5,877 nt of DNA from Actinomycetes bacterium. Its GTDB lineage: Bacteria; Actinomycetota; Actinomycetes; S36-B12; UBA10799. The DNA lies in NCBI GenBank assembly GCA_029779995.1, contig JAKOZM010000296.1:1-5877 (forward strand), in the 5' to 3' direction. Shown here in pieces: positions 1 to 5,877 of this stretch. Under the pieces are notes generated by a model. That model had not been told where the DNA came from and ran no database searches. It worked only from the letters and a program-made list of their open reading frames with translations. Numbering within the stretch: the first letter of the stretch is position 1; each line of letters begins with the position of its first letter. Made by a program: the position numbers and the translations under genes.

Positions 1-1764
1 GTTGACATCGGTCGGGACCTGATCGTCCTCGCCCCAGTCGAGGGAATCCCACTCGTCCTTCTCGGCCTCGGAGAGCTGGTCGTAGTGGATCCCAGCCCGC
101 ATGAACTTCAACGGCACCGACACCGACACCGGCGGCACCAGGTATCCCTCGGCCACCGCCTCGTCGAGGCTGTAGACATCGGTTGGCACCCCCGCTTCCA
201 GTCCGAACAGGGAGTAGGTGTTGCGGTCGATCTCGTCCTTCGGCGTCGCGGTCAAGCCCACGAGCATCGCGTCGAACCAGTCGAAGATCGCCTTGTACTT
301 GGCGTACACCGATCGGTGGGCCTCGTCGATGACGATCAGGTCGAAGTAGCCCGGCCCGAACCGGCGGCCACCGACACCATCGGTTGAGTTGATGAGCCCC
401 ATCATCGTCGGGTAGGTCGAGACGAACACGCGCCCATCGGGGACCTTCTCGTCCACCAGGTTGATCGTCGCCACCGTTGGCAGGTGCGTCTTGAACGCCC
501 CCACGGCCTGGTTGACCAACGCGACACGGTCGGCGAGGAAGAGCGCTCGTTTCACCCAGCCCCGCTTCATCAGCTGGTCGACAAGAGCAATGACCGTGCG
601 GGTCTTGCCCGACCCGGTCGCCATGACGAGCAGCGCCTCGCGTCGATGGGCTTCGAACGACTCACCAACAGACCGGATGGCCCGGGTCTGGTAGTGCCGC
701 TCGACGATCGCCCTGTCGATGACCGCGTCCTTGAGTGGCAGCCGCGTGTGGCGCCGCTGGACCATGAGCTCGAGCTCGTCCCTGGTGAGGAATCCGGCGA
801 TCCGCCGGGGTGGGTAGCCGGCGGCGTCGTCCCAGATCCAGTGCTGGTAGCCGTTGGACCAGAAGATGACCGGTCGCCGCCCCGTCATCGACCCGAGGCA
901 GTCGGCATACAGCTTGGCCTGCTGCTGCCCGACCGCCGGGTCCTTCGGTGAACGCTTGGCCTCGATGACGGCCAGGGGAAGGCCGTCGTCACCCCACAGC
1001 ACATAGTCGACGAACCCATCGCCGCTCTGGTTCGGCATGCCGGTGACTGGGAACTCCCGATCCCGGCCGGCGGTCAGCGCCCAACCCGCCTCCAACAGGT
1101 CGGCGTCGATGAACAACTCCCGCGTCGAGGCTTCATCCCAGTCGAACGCTGTTGCCCGAGGGGCCTTGGCCGCCTGCGCCGTGGCCACCTCCGCCCGCGC
1201 CTTCTCGAGCTCGGCCTGAAGGGCTGCACTGGTCTCCTTCGCCTCCGCCAGCGCGGCCTCCTTGGCCTCGAACGTGGCCAGCAGCTGGTTCAGCTCCGCG
1301 GTCGACAACGGCGGCTGGGCGCCGCTGCTCGCGGGTTCCGGAATGGAGGCGGGGTCGTATGCCGCGCTCGTCGGCACGGTGTCCGGTGCCGTCGAGTAGG
1401 TGTACGCCGCCCACTTGAGCACGTCGTGCAACTGCCGGAGGACGTTGAGCGCCGTCTGCGGGGTGATCTGCCGGTTCTCGTGGACGGCAACGTTCCCGAC
1501 CTTGCGGATGGCGTCCATCTTGGCCGCGATGTCGGCGCCGACAGCCGACCGGAACCCGCTGTCGCCGATCCGGGCCGCCAAGTCCGGCTTGTACGGGGCG
1601 GCGAGACGCTCGAGGTCAAAGATCCGGACCACCACCTGCTCGACCACGCGACGTGCATAGAACACACAGGACCTGGGGTCGGTGCGCCCATAGGTCTCCG
1701 CCCGCACCGCGTCGGAGCGCGTCTCTCCCCAGCCGGCGGGAACGAAGTCGAAGTTCGACGTCAC
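1..1764 (-). CDS. hsdR: Type I restriction endonuclease subunit HsdR, EcoEI-like (3' end outside window)
   Basis: HsdR is the ATP-driven DNA translocase and nuclease of the restriction complex. The first 588 residues are visible. Residues about 15-125 resemble the DUF4145 helical domain (RSCVFYARRVVEQVVVRI) found at the front of EcoEI-type HsdR. Residues about 153-200 are a Glu/Ala/Lys-rich coiled coil. The nuclease domain has D253 (GFVDYVLW), E268-A-K270 (LAVIEAKRS) and a Gln-rich VGQQQAKLYAD. The SF2 helicase motor follows: Q-motif-like RHYQTRAI (357-364), Walker A ATGSGKT (601-621), DEAH (316-327) and motif III GLTATP (503-508). The visible end (EGYLVPPVSVSVPLKF) enters the second half of the motor; the rest of the motor and the C-terminal HsdM-binding part lie outside. 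The GTG start at 1764 overlaps the RusA-like stop (GTGA), with AGGGGG at 1769-1774. No disruption is visible, so the restriction subunit looks active. It is separated from hsdM/hsdS by the two inserted genes. Confidence 0.97.
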   Translation of the reverse strand, partial: MTSNFDFVPAGWGETRSDAVRAETYGRTDPRSCVFYARRVVEQVVVRIFDLERLAAPYKPDLAARIGDSGFRSAVGADIAAKMDAIRKVGNVAVHENRQITPQTALNVLRQLHDVLKWAAYTYSTAPDTVPTSAAYDPASIPEPASSGAQPPLSTAELNQLLATFEAKEAALAEAKETSAALQAELEKARAEVATAQAAKAPRATAFDWDEASTRELFIDADLLEAGWALTAGRDREFPVTGMPNQSGDGFVDYVLWGDDGLPLAVIEAKRSPKDPAVGQQQAKLYADCLGSMTGRRPVIFWSNGYQHWIWDDAAGYPPRRIAGFLTRDELELMVQRRHTRLPLKDAVIDRAIVERHYQTRAIRSVGESFEAHRREALLVMATGSGKTRTVIALVDQLMKRGWVKRALFLADRVALVNQAVGAFKTHLPTVATINLVDEKVPDGRVFVSTYPTMMGLINSTDGVGGRRFGPGYFDLIVIDEAHRSVYAKYKAIFDWFDAMLVGLTATPKDEIDRNTYSLFGLEAGVPTDVYSLDEAVAEGYLVPPVSVSVPLKFMRAGIHYDQLSEAEKDEWDSLDWGEDDQVPTDVN

Positions 1765-2186
1765 GTCGCCCCCTGGTCACTCGCCGAGGGGTCAAGGGTC
1801 CACACCCGGATGGTCCCGTGCGGTGACTCTCCGTCGAGGACCTCCCGCTTGCGGGCGCGGATCTCGTCGACCCGCTCATCGTCGACCTGGGGACTGCGCC
1901 ACTGTCCCGGTCGGGAGCCGATGACGGTCGCCAACGCGTCGATGGTCGGCTTGATCAGGTTGTCCAGGTCCCAGCCGGGGTGGCCGCCTGGCCGGGTCGG
2001 CAGAACGAAGTCGAGACCGATCCCCAGGCGCCCCTCAAACGAGGCTTGGCCCGTGACGCCGATCGCGGCAGCGGCCTCAACCTCCGCCCGCCAGGGCTTC
2101 TCCCCTGCGGTCGCGAAGGTTGCCGGCGTCGCGGACACGCGGAAGGCCACTTCGCGTCGACCATCGATCACGTCCCCCACCAGCAC
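1761..2186 (-). CDS. RusA-family Holliday junction resolvase-like endonuclease
   Basis: This 141-residue protein has the RusA signature. RusA dimers bind four-way DNA junctions and cut them symmetrically with metal-dependent acidic residues. Here GWDLDNLIKPTIDAL (residues 71-85) supplies D73, D75 and K79 in the D-x-D-N-x-x-K pattern (DLDN at 1959-1970), and VDDERVDEIRARK (101-113) supplies the later acidic residue D102/D103 and a basic tail. E. coli RusA uses D70, D72, K76 and D91, so the first three align in spacing; the segment before the last Asp is several residues longer here. The N-terminus (VAFRVSATPATFATA) fits the opening beta strand of the family. Length is slightly above E. coli RusA (120). 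The GTG start at 2186 immediately follows the upstream stop and has GAGGGGGAG at 2190-2198; a second in-frame GTG at 2180 is possible. The stop overlaps hsdR. RusA genes are usually phage or prophage genes, so this placement is odd. Junction cleavage is inferred. Confidence 0.85.
   Translation of the reverse strand: MLVGDVIDGRREVAFRVSATPATFATAGEKPWRAEVEAAAAIGVTGQASFEGRLGIGLDFVLPTRPGGHPGWDLDNLIKPTIDALATVIGSRPGQWRSPQVDDERVDEIRARKREVLDGESPHGTIRVWTLDPSASDQGAT
1769..1774 (-). promoter_or_regulatory. Ribosome binding site for hsdR
   Basis: AGGGGG ends 4 bases before the GTG at 1764, inside the 3' end of the RusA-like gene. Spacing is a little short. Together with the GTGA overlap of the RusA-like stop and the hsdR start (1761-1764), it suggests coupled translation of the resolvase-like protein and HsdR. 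Confidence 0.6.
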
Positions 2187-3293
2187 TCACTCCCCCTCGT
2201 CGCCGTCGAGGTCGAAGTGCTGCGCGAGCCGCTCGAGCGTGAACTCTTGGCGGAGCTTGCAGGCGCTGTTCTGGTTGGCGAACATCCCCTTCTCCCAGTA
2301 CGCCTGCTCGGCCGGCACCGACGTGAACCACCGGACCGGCACGACCCACTCCCCCATCTCGTCGGTCTCTCCCTCTCCATCTCGACCACGCAGATATGTG
2401 CCGACCAAGGTTTGGCTCGCAAGTGGGACCTCGACACCGTCGACACTGATCTGCGCGCGGTCGAAGCGTTCCGCAGGCCCGATGACCTCGCCGATCGCCA
2501 CGTAGCCGCGCGACGGGATGTGCACATTGATGCGCGCCCCGAGAGGCAGGTTGCGCAGGCTGCGTGAGTACCAGACGTCACCGCCAGCACTGACGAAGCC
2601 GTACTTCTCCCCGTCCACCCACGACCGACCAACGGGATCGTCGCCGAAGGACACGAACCAGTCACGTCCATTCCACTCGGCACGCTTGCCCTTCTTGGTC
2701 TTTGGGTATGCCGTGCCACCGGGTTCGCTCTCGTCCTCCCGCGCCAACCACGAGCGGGCGAGGTAGCGGCGACCGTCGTCCTCGAGGTAAGAGAAGAAGA
2801 CCGCATTGACCGGGACGCCGAAGGTCCGCAGGTAGGTGACGATCCGCTCGGAGCCGGGGTCGAGGTCGGTGGCGACGATGGTCAGCTGCAGCGCGGCGTT
2901 GAGCTCGTCGGGTGCGGAGGTGCCGAAGACTTCCTCGAAGGCGGACTCGAAGGGCACGTCGAGGTGGTGGTTGGCGAGGTCGATGATCGAGTCACGGTCG
3001 AGGGTGCTCACCCACGAGCCGTAGTCGAGCACCTGAGCGACAACATCGCGTGGGGTCTTGTCCCGCTTGAGCTCCAAGACGTGGAGATTGCCCTCGCCGT
3101 CCATGGCGAGCAGGTCGATCAGCTTGCCGTGCGGCGTCTTCACCTGCCGGCCGATAACGAGGAGTCGCTCCCCGAGCAGCGAGGGGTCCTTCTCGAGGTA
3201 CTGCTCCAACGTCGCCTCGGACGGCAGCATCGCTGAGGTTAGACGCTTCGGAGTGTCCCCGTCGATCCGCCACATCCCCATCTCCACCGGCAT
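2187..3293 (-). CDS. NucS/EndoMS-like PD-(D/E)xK nuclease with C-terminal putative DNA-reader domain (DUF91-like)
   Basis: This 368-residue protein has an N-terminal nuclease domain (about residues 25-100). It carries E30 or E34 in LEQYLEKDPSLL, D60 in GKLIDLLAMD, E74-L-K76 in HVLELKRDK, and Q87/Y91 in QVLDYGSW. The order, and the 14-residue D-to-E spacing, match the catalytic core of archaeal/actinobacterial NucS (EndoMS), a mismatch endonuclease. The NucS N-terminal DNA-binding domain is absent. Residues about 100-185 (e.g. VNAVFFSYLEDDGRRYLARSWL) look like the extension seen in DUF91-type stand-alone nucleases. Residues about 205-365 form a separate domain (DWFVSFGD, KYGFVSAGGDVWYSRSL, GYVAIGEVIGPAE) resembling a small beta-rich PUA/EVE-like fold; that part is inference. 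The start ATG at 3293 has a strong GGGGAGG at 3303-3309, 9 bases upstream, inside the end of hsdS. It follows hsdS by 3 bases and abuts the RusA-like gene. It could cut aberrant or modified DNA; the actual substrate is unknown. The nuclease call is firm, the role is not. Confidence 0.82.
   Translation of the reverse strand: MPVEMGMWRIDGDTPKRLTSAMLPSEATLEQYLEKDPSLLGERLLVIGRQVKTPHGKLIDLLAMDGEGNLHVLELKRDKTPRDVVAQVLDYGSWVSTLDRDSIIDLANHHLDVPFESAFEEVFGTSAPDELNAALQLTIVATDLDPGSERIVTYLRTFGVPVNAVFFSYLEDDGRRYLARSWLAREDESEPGGTAYPKTKKGKRAEWNGRDWFVSFGDDPVGRSWVDGEKYGFVSAGGDVWYSRSLRNLPLGARINVHIPSRGYVAIGEVIGPAERFDRAQISVDGVEVPLASQTLVGTYLRGRDGEGETDEMGEWVVPVRWFTSVPAEQAYWEKGMFANQNSACKLRQEFTLERLAQHFDLDGDEGE
2190..2198 (-). 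promoter_or_regulatory. Ribosome binding site for the RusA-like gene
   Basis: GAGGGGGAG overlaps the last codons of the NucS-like gene (Asp-Glu-Gly-Glu-stop). Its GAGG core is 8 bases before the GTG at 2186, and its 3' GGAG is 9 bases before the alternative in-frame GTG at 2180. Either start is therefore possible, changing the protein by two residues only. Confidence 0.65.
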
Positions 3294-3296
3294 GTG

Positions 3297-4472
3297 TCAC
3301 AGCCTCCCCGAAAATGCCCGGCCCTGCAGCGCTGCGAAGAATGCGGCCAGTTCGTCCCCCTGCCGCTGCATTCGATCCTGAACCGACTGCACCCCTTTCA
3401 AGCGATGAACGAACTCGCGCTGTGCATCGAGTGCGGGGATCCGGACCAGAAGACCCTTCAGCTTCGCCACGTTCAGCCCAGGCATGACCGCGCCTGAGCT
3501 TTGGCGCGCCAATTGGCCTGCTACGGCGGGACTGTGATGAAGCTGATGAGAGAGGAACTCCGGTAGCACACGATCGGTGTCAACCCGGATGCGGAGAAGA
3601 TCTGAATGCATGATTCCCGGCTTCTCATGTTCTGGGTAGACAGCGCAGTTCCCAACGGTCCCCTTGCGCGTCATCACGATGTCTCCCGGCACGATGTCGT
3701 ACGAGCGCAATCGCTGGGCCGTTGATTCATCGAGGAACTCATGGGTCGGGATACCGAAAGCACGGTTGACTTGCTTGATACCCCACAACGGGACCCCCGT
3801 CGACCGGAACTCAGATCTCTTCAGCTGGGTCCCGAAGGGGCCGCACTTGATGTCATCCGGGCTGTGGCAGAGGTCGGCAAGCGCAACCTTGGGGGCGTCG
3901 GTCGATGCAACCCTTTGGGCATAGACAGCCTGGACCAATGTGGCCGCTCCCTTCCGTGCCTCATTGTTTGAGGACATCAACCGGGCCGCCTGGTCGAGGA
4001 TGGCGGCGATGCGGCGCTGCTCCTCGATCGGCGGCAGTGGAACCTCGAGGCCGCTCACGAATCCAGCGGGCACACGGCGTTGCCCGCCGCTGCCTGTCAT
4101 ACGCAACTCGCCTGCCTGACGGATCCAGGCTTGCCTGAGGAAGTGCAGCGCGTATCGGGGGTCTAGTCGATCAGCGTTGGGGCGGACAACATGAAACTCG
4201 GTCGATCCGACCCCGATCGGTCGACTCAGCTGAGCCTGTCCAATCTTGCCGTTCTCGAAACACGGAGTGATCTTCGCGACGAGCAGATCTTGGTCCCGAA
4301 AGATCGTGTAGCCCTTGGACACGTCCTCGAAGGGACGGACAGTACCGGGGCCAGCCACACCGATCTCGGCCGACAGATCGGCCATGCCAACGAAAGACAC
4401 CTCCTCGTGGACGGACGGCCTGTCGCCGCGAGGGTTGATATCAGCCACGTCGCCCAGCGCAACCGTTGTCAC
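3297..4472 (-). CDS. hsdS: Type I restriction-modification system specificity subunit HsdS
   Basis: HsdS (391 residues) recognises the bipartite DNA target for both HsdM and HsdR. It shows the usual two-repeat layout: TRD1 at about residues 1-150, a first conserved helical region at about 150-195 opening with PLPPIEEQRRIAAILDQA, TRD2 at about 196-345, and a second conserved helix at about 345-391 (RIPALDAQREFVHRLKG) ending in FFAALQGRAFSGRL, a very typical HsdS C-terminus. The length is normal and the gene looks intact. The start is GTG at 4472, overlapping the hsdM stop as GTGA; no convincing Shine-Dalgarno lies upstream and no in-frame ATG competes nearby, so translation probably depends on coupling to hsdM. 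Counted 60-base lines in the TRDs are about 53-58% G+C, against about 67% in hsdM and hsdR, in keeping with the frequent exchange of TRDs. One line in the gene middle (3841-3900) is back near 67%. The recognised sequence is unknown. Confidence 0.96.
   Translation of the reverse strand: MTTVALGDVADINPRGDRPSVHEEVSFVGMADLSAEIGVAGPGTVRPFEDVSKGYTIFRDQDLLVAKITPCFENGKIGQAQLSRPIGVGSTEFHVVRPNADRLDPRYALHFLRQAWIRQAGELRMTGSGGQRRVPAGFVSGLEVPLPPIEEQRRIAAILDQAARLMSSNNEARKGAATLVQAVYAQRVASTDAPKVALADLCHSPDDIKCGPFGTQLKRSEFRSTGVPLWGIKQVNRAFGIPTHEFLDESTAQRLRSYDIVPGDIVMTRKGTVGNCAVYPEHEKPGIMHSDLLRIRVDTDRVLPEFLSHQLHHSPAVAGQLARQSSGAVMPGLNVAKLKGLLVRIPALDAQREFVHRLKGVQSVQDRMQRQGDELAAFFAALQGRAFSGRL
3303..3309 (-). promoter_or_regulatory. 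Ribosome binding site for the NucS-like nuclease gene
   Basis: GGGGAGG lies 9 bases before the ATG at 3293 and within the last codons of hsdS (Ser-Gly-Arg-Leu-stop). It supports the ATG at 3293 over the later in-frame ATGs at 3281 and 3275. It is a near-ideal Shine-Dalgarno, so this gene may be translated more independently than hsdS. Confidence 0.75.
4469..4472 (-). other. hsdM stop / hsdS start overlap (GTGA)
   Basis: The hsdM TGA (4471-4469) and the hsdS GTG (4472-4470) share bases as GTGA. The sequence just upstream (CTGAAAGCCATGCTCAA) has no purine-rich Shine-Dalgarno at useful spacing. This suggests that ribosomes finishing hsdM reinitiate on hsdS, which would keep the two subunits in proportion and prevent HsdS being made without HsdM. 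Confidence 0.85.
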
Positions 4473-5877
4473 TTGAGCATGGCTTTCAGATCGGTGAGCC
4501 CTTGCTGTATCTCGGCTTCGAGAGCTTCGAGGTCGGCGATGATGTCAAGCGGGTCGCGGTGCTCGACCTCCTCGTGGACGACCTCCTTGTATCGGTTGAG
4601 CGACAGGTCATACCCCTGCGCGACGATGTCCGCCTTCGGGACCAAGAACGACTGCTCGGTCCGCGCTCGCCCCGATTCGGTTGCGCGAGAACCCCACCGG
4701 GCGAGCACGTCGGGGAGGTTGTTGCGAAGGTGCTCGTCGTCGGAAAGGGGAGCGGACGACAGACAGCCGAGCTTGTCCTCGGCCAGCAACGGAGTCCGCT
4801 TGTCGTCGAGACTCCACCCATCCGCTTGGATGTCGTAGAACCACACGTCGTCCGTGCCGCCCGAGTCGGTGCGGGTGAAGAAGAGGATGGCGGTGGAGAC
4901 ACCGGCATACGGGCGGAACGCTCCCGAGGGAAGCTTGACGACAGCGTCGAGCTTCTGGTCCTCGACGAGTCGCTTGCGCAGCGTCTTGTGAGCGGTGCTC
5001 GACCCGAAGAGGACACCGTCCGGGACGATGACCGCCGCGCGTCCGCCGGGCTTGAGGAGGCGGAGGAAGAGGGCGAGGAAGAGCAGCTCGGTCTTCTTCG
5101 TCTTCACGTCCTTGAGCAGGGCCTTGGACGTCGACTCGTAGTCGAGGCTGCCGGCAAAGGGCGGGTTCGCGAGGACGAGCGAGTAGCGGCCCTCGTCGGA
5201 CGCGGCGCCCTCGGAGAGGCTGTCGCGGTAGCGGATGTCCGGGGCCTCGACGCCATGGAGCAACATGTTCATGCTGCCGATGCGGAGCATGGTGTTGTCG
5301 AAGTCGTACCCGTGGAACATCGAGTGGTTGAAGTGCTTCCGCTGGGCAGTGTCCGTCATCACCGTCGGGTGGGTCTCGCGGAGGTGCTCGGACGCGGCGA
5401 CGAGGAAGCCCGCGGTGCCGCAGGCTGGATCGACGATCTCGTCCGTCGGGGTGGGCGCGGTCATCGCCACCATGAGCTGGATGATGTGTCGCGGGGTGCG
5501 GAACTGGCCGTTCTGGCCGGCGGTGGCGATCTTGCCGAGCATGTACTCGTAGAGGTCGCCGTTGGTGTCGCGGTCGGTCATCGGCACGTCGTCGAGCATG
5601 TCGACGACCTTGGAGAGCAGCGCCGGGGTGGGGATCGTGAAGCGCGCGTCCTTCATGTGGTCGGAGTAGGTCGACTCCTCGCCGCCGAGCTGACGGAGGA
5701 AGGGAAAGACCTCCTCGCCGACGACCTTGAACATGACGGCGGGGTCGTCGTTCTTGAACCGGCTCCAGCGGAGATGGTCCTGGCCGGGGAGGAAGGTGGG
5801 GTCCTCGACCGGCTCCTTGAGGCGGCGCGCGCGGTTCTCCTTGAGGGTCTGGAGCTCGTCGAGTCGCCGGATGAACA
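4469..5877 (-). CDS. hsdM: Type I restriction-modification system methyltransferase subunit HsdM (5' end outside window)
   Basis: This is the DNA N6-adenine methyltransferase subunit, which with HsdS methylates the host recognition site using S-adenosylmethionine. The reading frame is open to the window edge: 468 residues are visible, starting with FIRRLDELQTLKEN, and an N-terminal piece is missing. The in-frame ATG at 5734 is internal, because the 47 codons upstream of it read as normal HsdM (e.g. LRWSRFKN). The AdoMet-binding motif DPACGTAGF lies at 5405-5431 and the catalytic motif NPPF at 5156-5167. Between and around them are typical HsdM stretches: GQFRTPRHIIQLMV, SMNMLLHGVE, and KTKKTELLFLALFLRLLKPG followed by VPDGVLFGSS. 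The C-terminal tail (EVEHRDPLDIIADLEALEAE) is probably helical and likely contacts HsdS. The gene ends in TGA that overlaps the hsdS start. No disruption is visible. The family assignment is essentially certain; the target sequence cannot be read from it. Confidence 0.97.
   Translation of the reverse strand, partial: FIRRLDELQTLKENRARRLKEPVEDPTFLPGQDHLRWSRFKNDDPAVMFKVVGEEVFPFLRQLGGEESTYSDHMKDARFTIPTPALLSKVVDMLDDVPMTDRDTNGDLYEYMLGKIATAGQNGQFRTPRHIIQLMVAMTAPTPTDEIVDPACGTAGFLVAASEHLRETHPTVMTDTAQRKHFNHSMFHGYDFDNTMLRIGSMNMLLHGVEAPDIRYRDSLSEGAASDEGRYSLVLANPPFAGSLDYESTSKALLKDVKTKKTELLFLALFLRLLKPGGRAAVIVPDGVLFGSSTAHKTLRKRLVEDQKLDAVVKLPSGAFRPYAGVSTAILFFTRTDSGGTDDVWFYDIQADGWSLDDKRTPLLAEDKLGCLSSAPLSDDEHLRNNLPDVLARWGSRATESGRARTEQSFLVPKADIVAQGYDLSLNRYKEVVHEEVEHRDPLDIIADLEALEAEIQQGLTDLKAMLK

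Noticed and set aside
115..130. Short tandem repeat of CACCGA (about 2.7 copies), considered as a phase-variation site
   Set aside because: The unit is 6 bases, so copy changes would not shift the frame. It simply encodes Val-Ser-Val-Ser-Val-Pro in a conserved HsdR segment.
1426..2505. A 359-codon plus-strand open frame opposite the RusA-like gene and parts of its neighbours
   Set aside because: Its product is low in complexity, rich in Arg/Ser/Pro and shows no domain. It runs antisense across three genes with clear family motifs, as expected for a shadow frame in high-G+C DNA.
2168..2806. A 212-codon minus-strand frame inside the NucS-like gene
   Set aside because: It is an Arg/Ser/Thr-rich out-of-frame reading of the nuclease gene, with no recognisable motif.
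3294..3296. Internal promoter or terminator between hsdS and the nuclease gene
   Set aside because: Only 3 bases separate the genes, and no hairpin followed by a T-run or promoter-like pair of boxes was seen there.
4191..4838. A 215-codon plus-strand frame across the hsdM/hsdS junction
   Set aside because: It is antisense to two well-supported genes and its Ser/Arg-rich product resembles nothing known.
5732..5734. ATG at 5734 as the start of hsdM
   Set aside because: The frame stays open to the window edge and the upstream 47 codons encode typical HsdM sequence (LQTLKENRARR, LRWSRFKN), so the true start lies outside the window.

Overview
The window is one tightly packed minus-strand operon for a type I restriction-modification system with two extra nuclease-like genes inserted in it. 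High G+C (two 60-base lines counted in hsdM and hsdR were about 67-68%), strong C/G third-position bias and GTG starts for three of the four visible gene starts suggest a high-GC actinobacterium. This is inferred from composition and the general look of the proteins; no species marker is present.

Reading in the direction of transcription (from high to low coordinates): hsdM (5877 down to 4469, 5' end outside the window), hsdS (4472-3297, complete), a 368-residue protein with a NucS/EndoMS-like PD-(D/E)xK nuclease domain and a separate C-terminal domain (3293-2187), a 141-residue RusA-family Holliday-junction-resolvase-like protein (2186-1761), and hsdR (1764 down to 1, 3' end outside the window). 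No gap between genes exceeds 3 bases. Two junctions (hsdM/hsdS and rusA-like/hsdR) are 4-base GTGA overlaps, and the nuclease and RusA-like genes abut with no gap. All five therefore look co-transcribed and translationally coupled. There is no room for an internal terminator or a conventional promoter, and the operon promoter must lie beyond position 5877.

HsdM (N6-adenine methyltransferase) and HsdS (two target-recognition domains) should form the modification enzyme, and HsdR (PD-(D/E)xK nuclease plus SF2 translocase) completes the restriction complex. The unusual part is the pair between hsdS and hsdR. One protein resembles the catalytic half of the mismatch endonuclease NucS, joined to a domain that may read DNA. 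The other carries the D-x-D-N-x-x-K signature of RusA resolvases. Both appear catalytically intact. With HsdR, the operon encodes three nucleases of two unrelated folds. A plausible but unproven reading is that the two extra proteins act on branched, stalled or modified DNA arising during HsdR translocation, or form a second defence layer sharing the operon. No RNA genes, CRISPR arrays, mobile elements or sizeable intergenic regions were seen.
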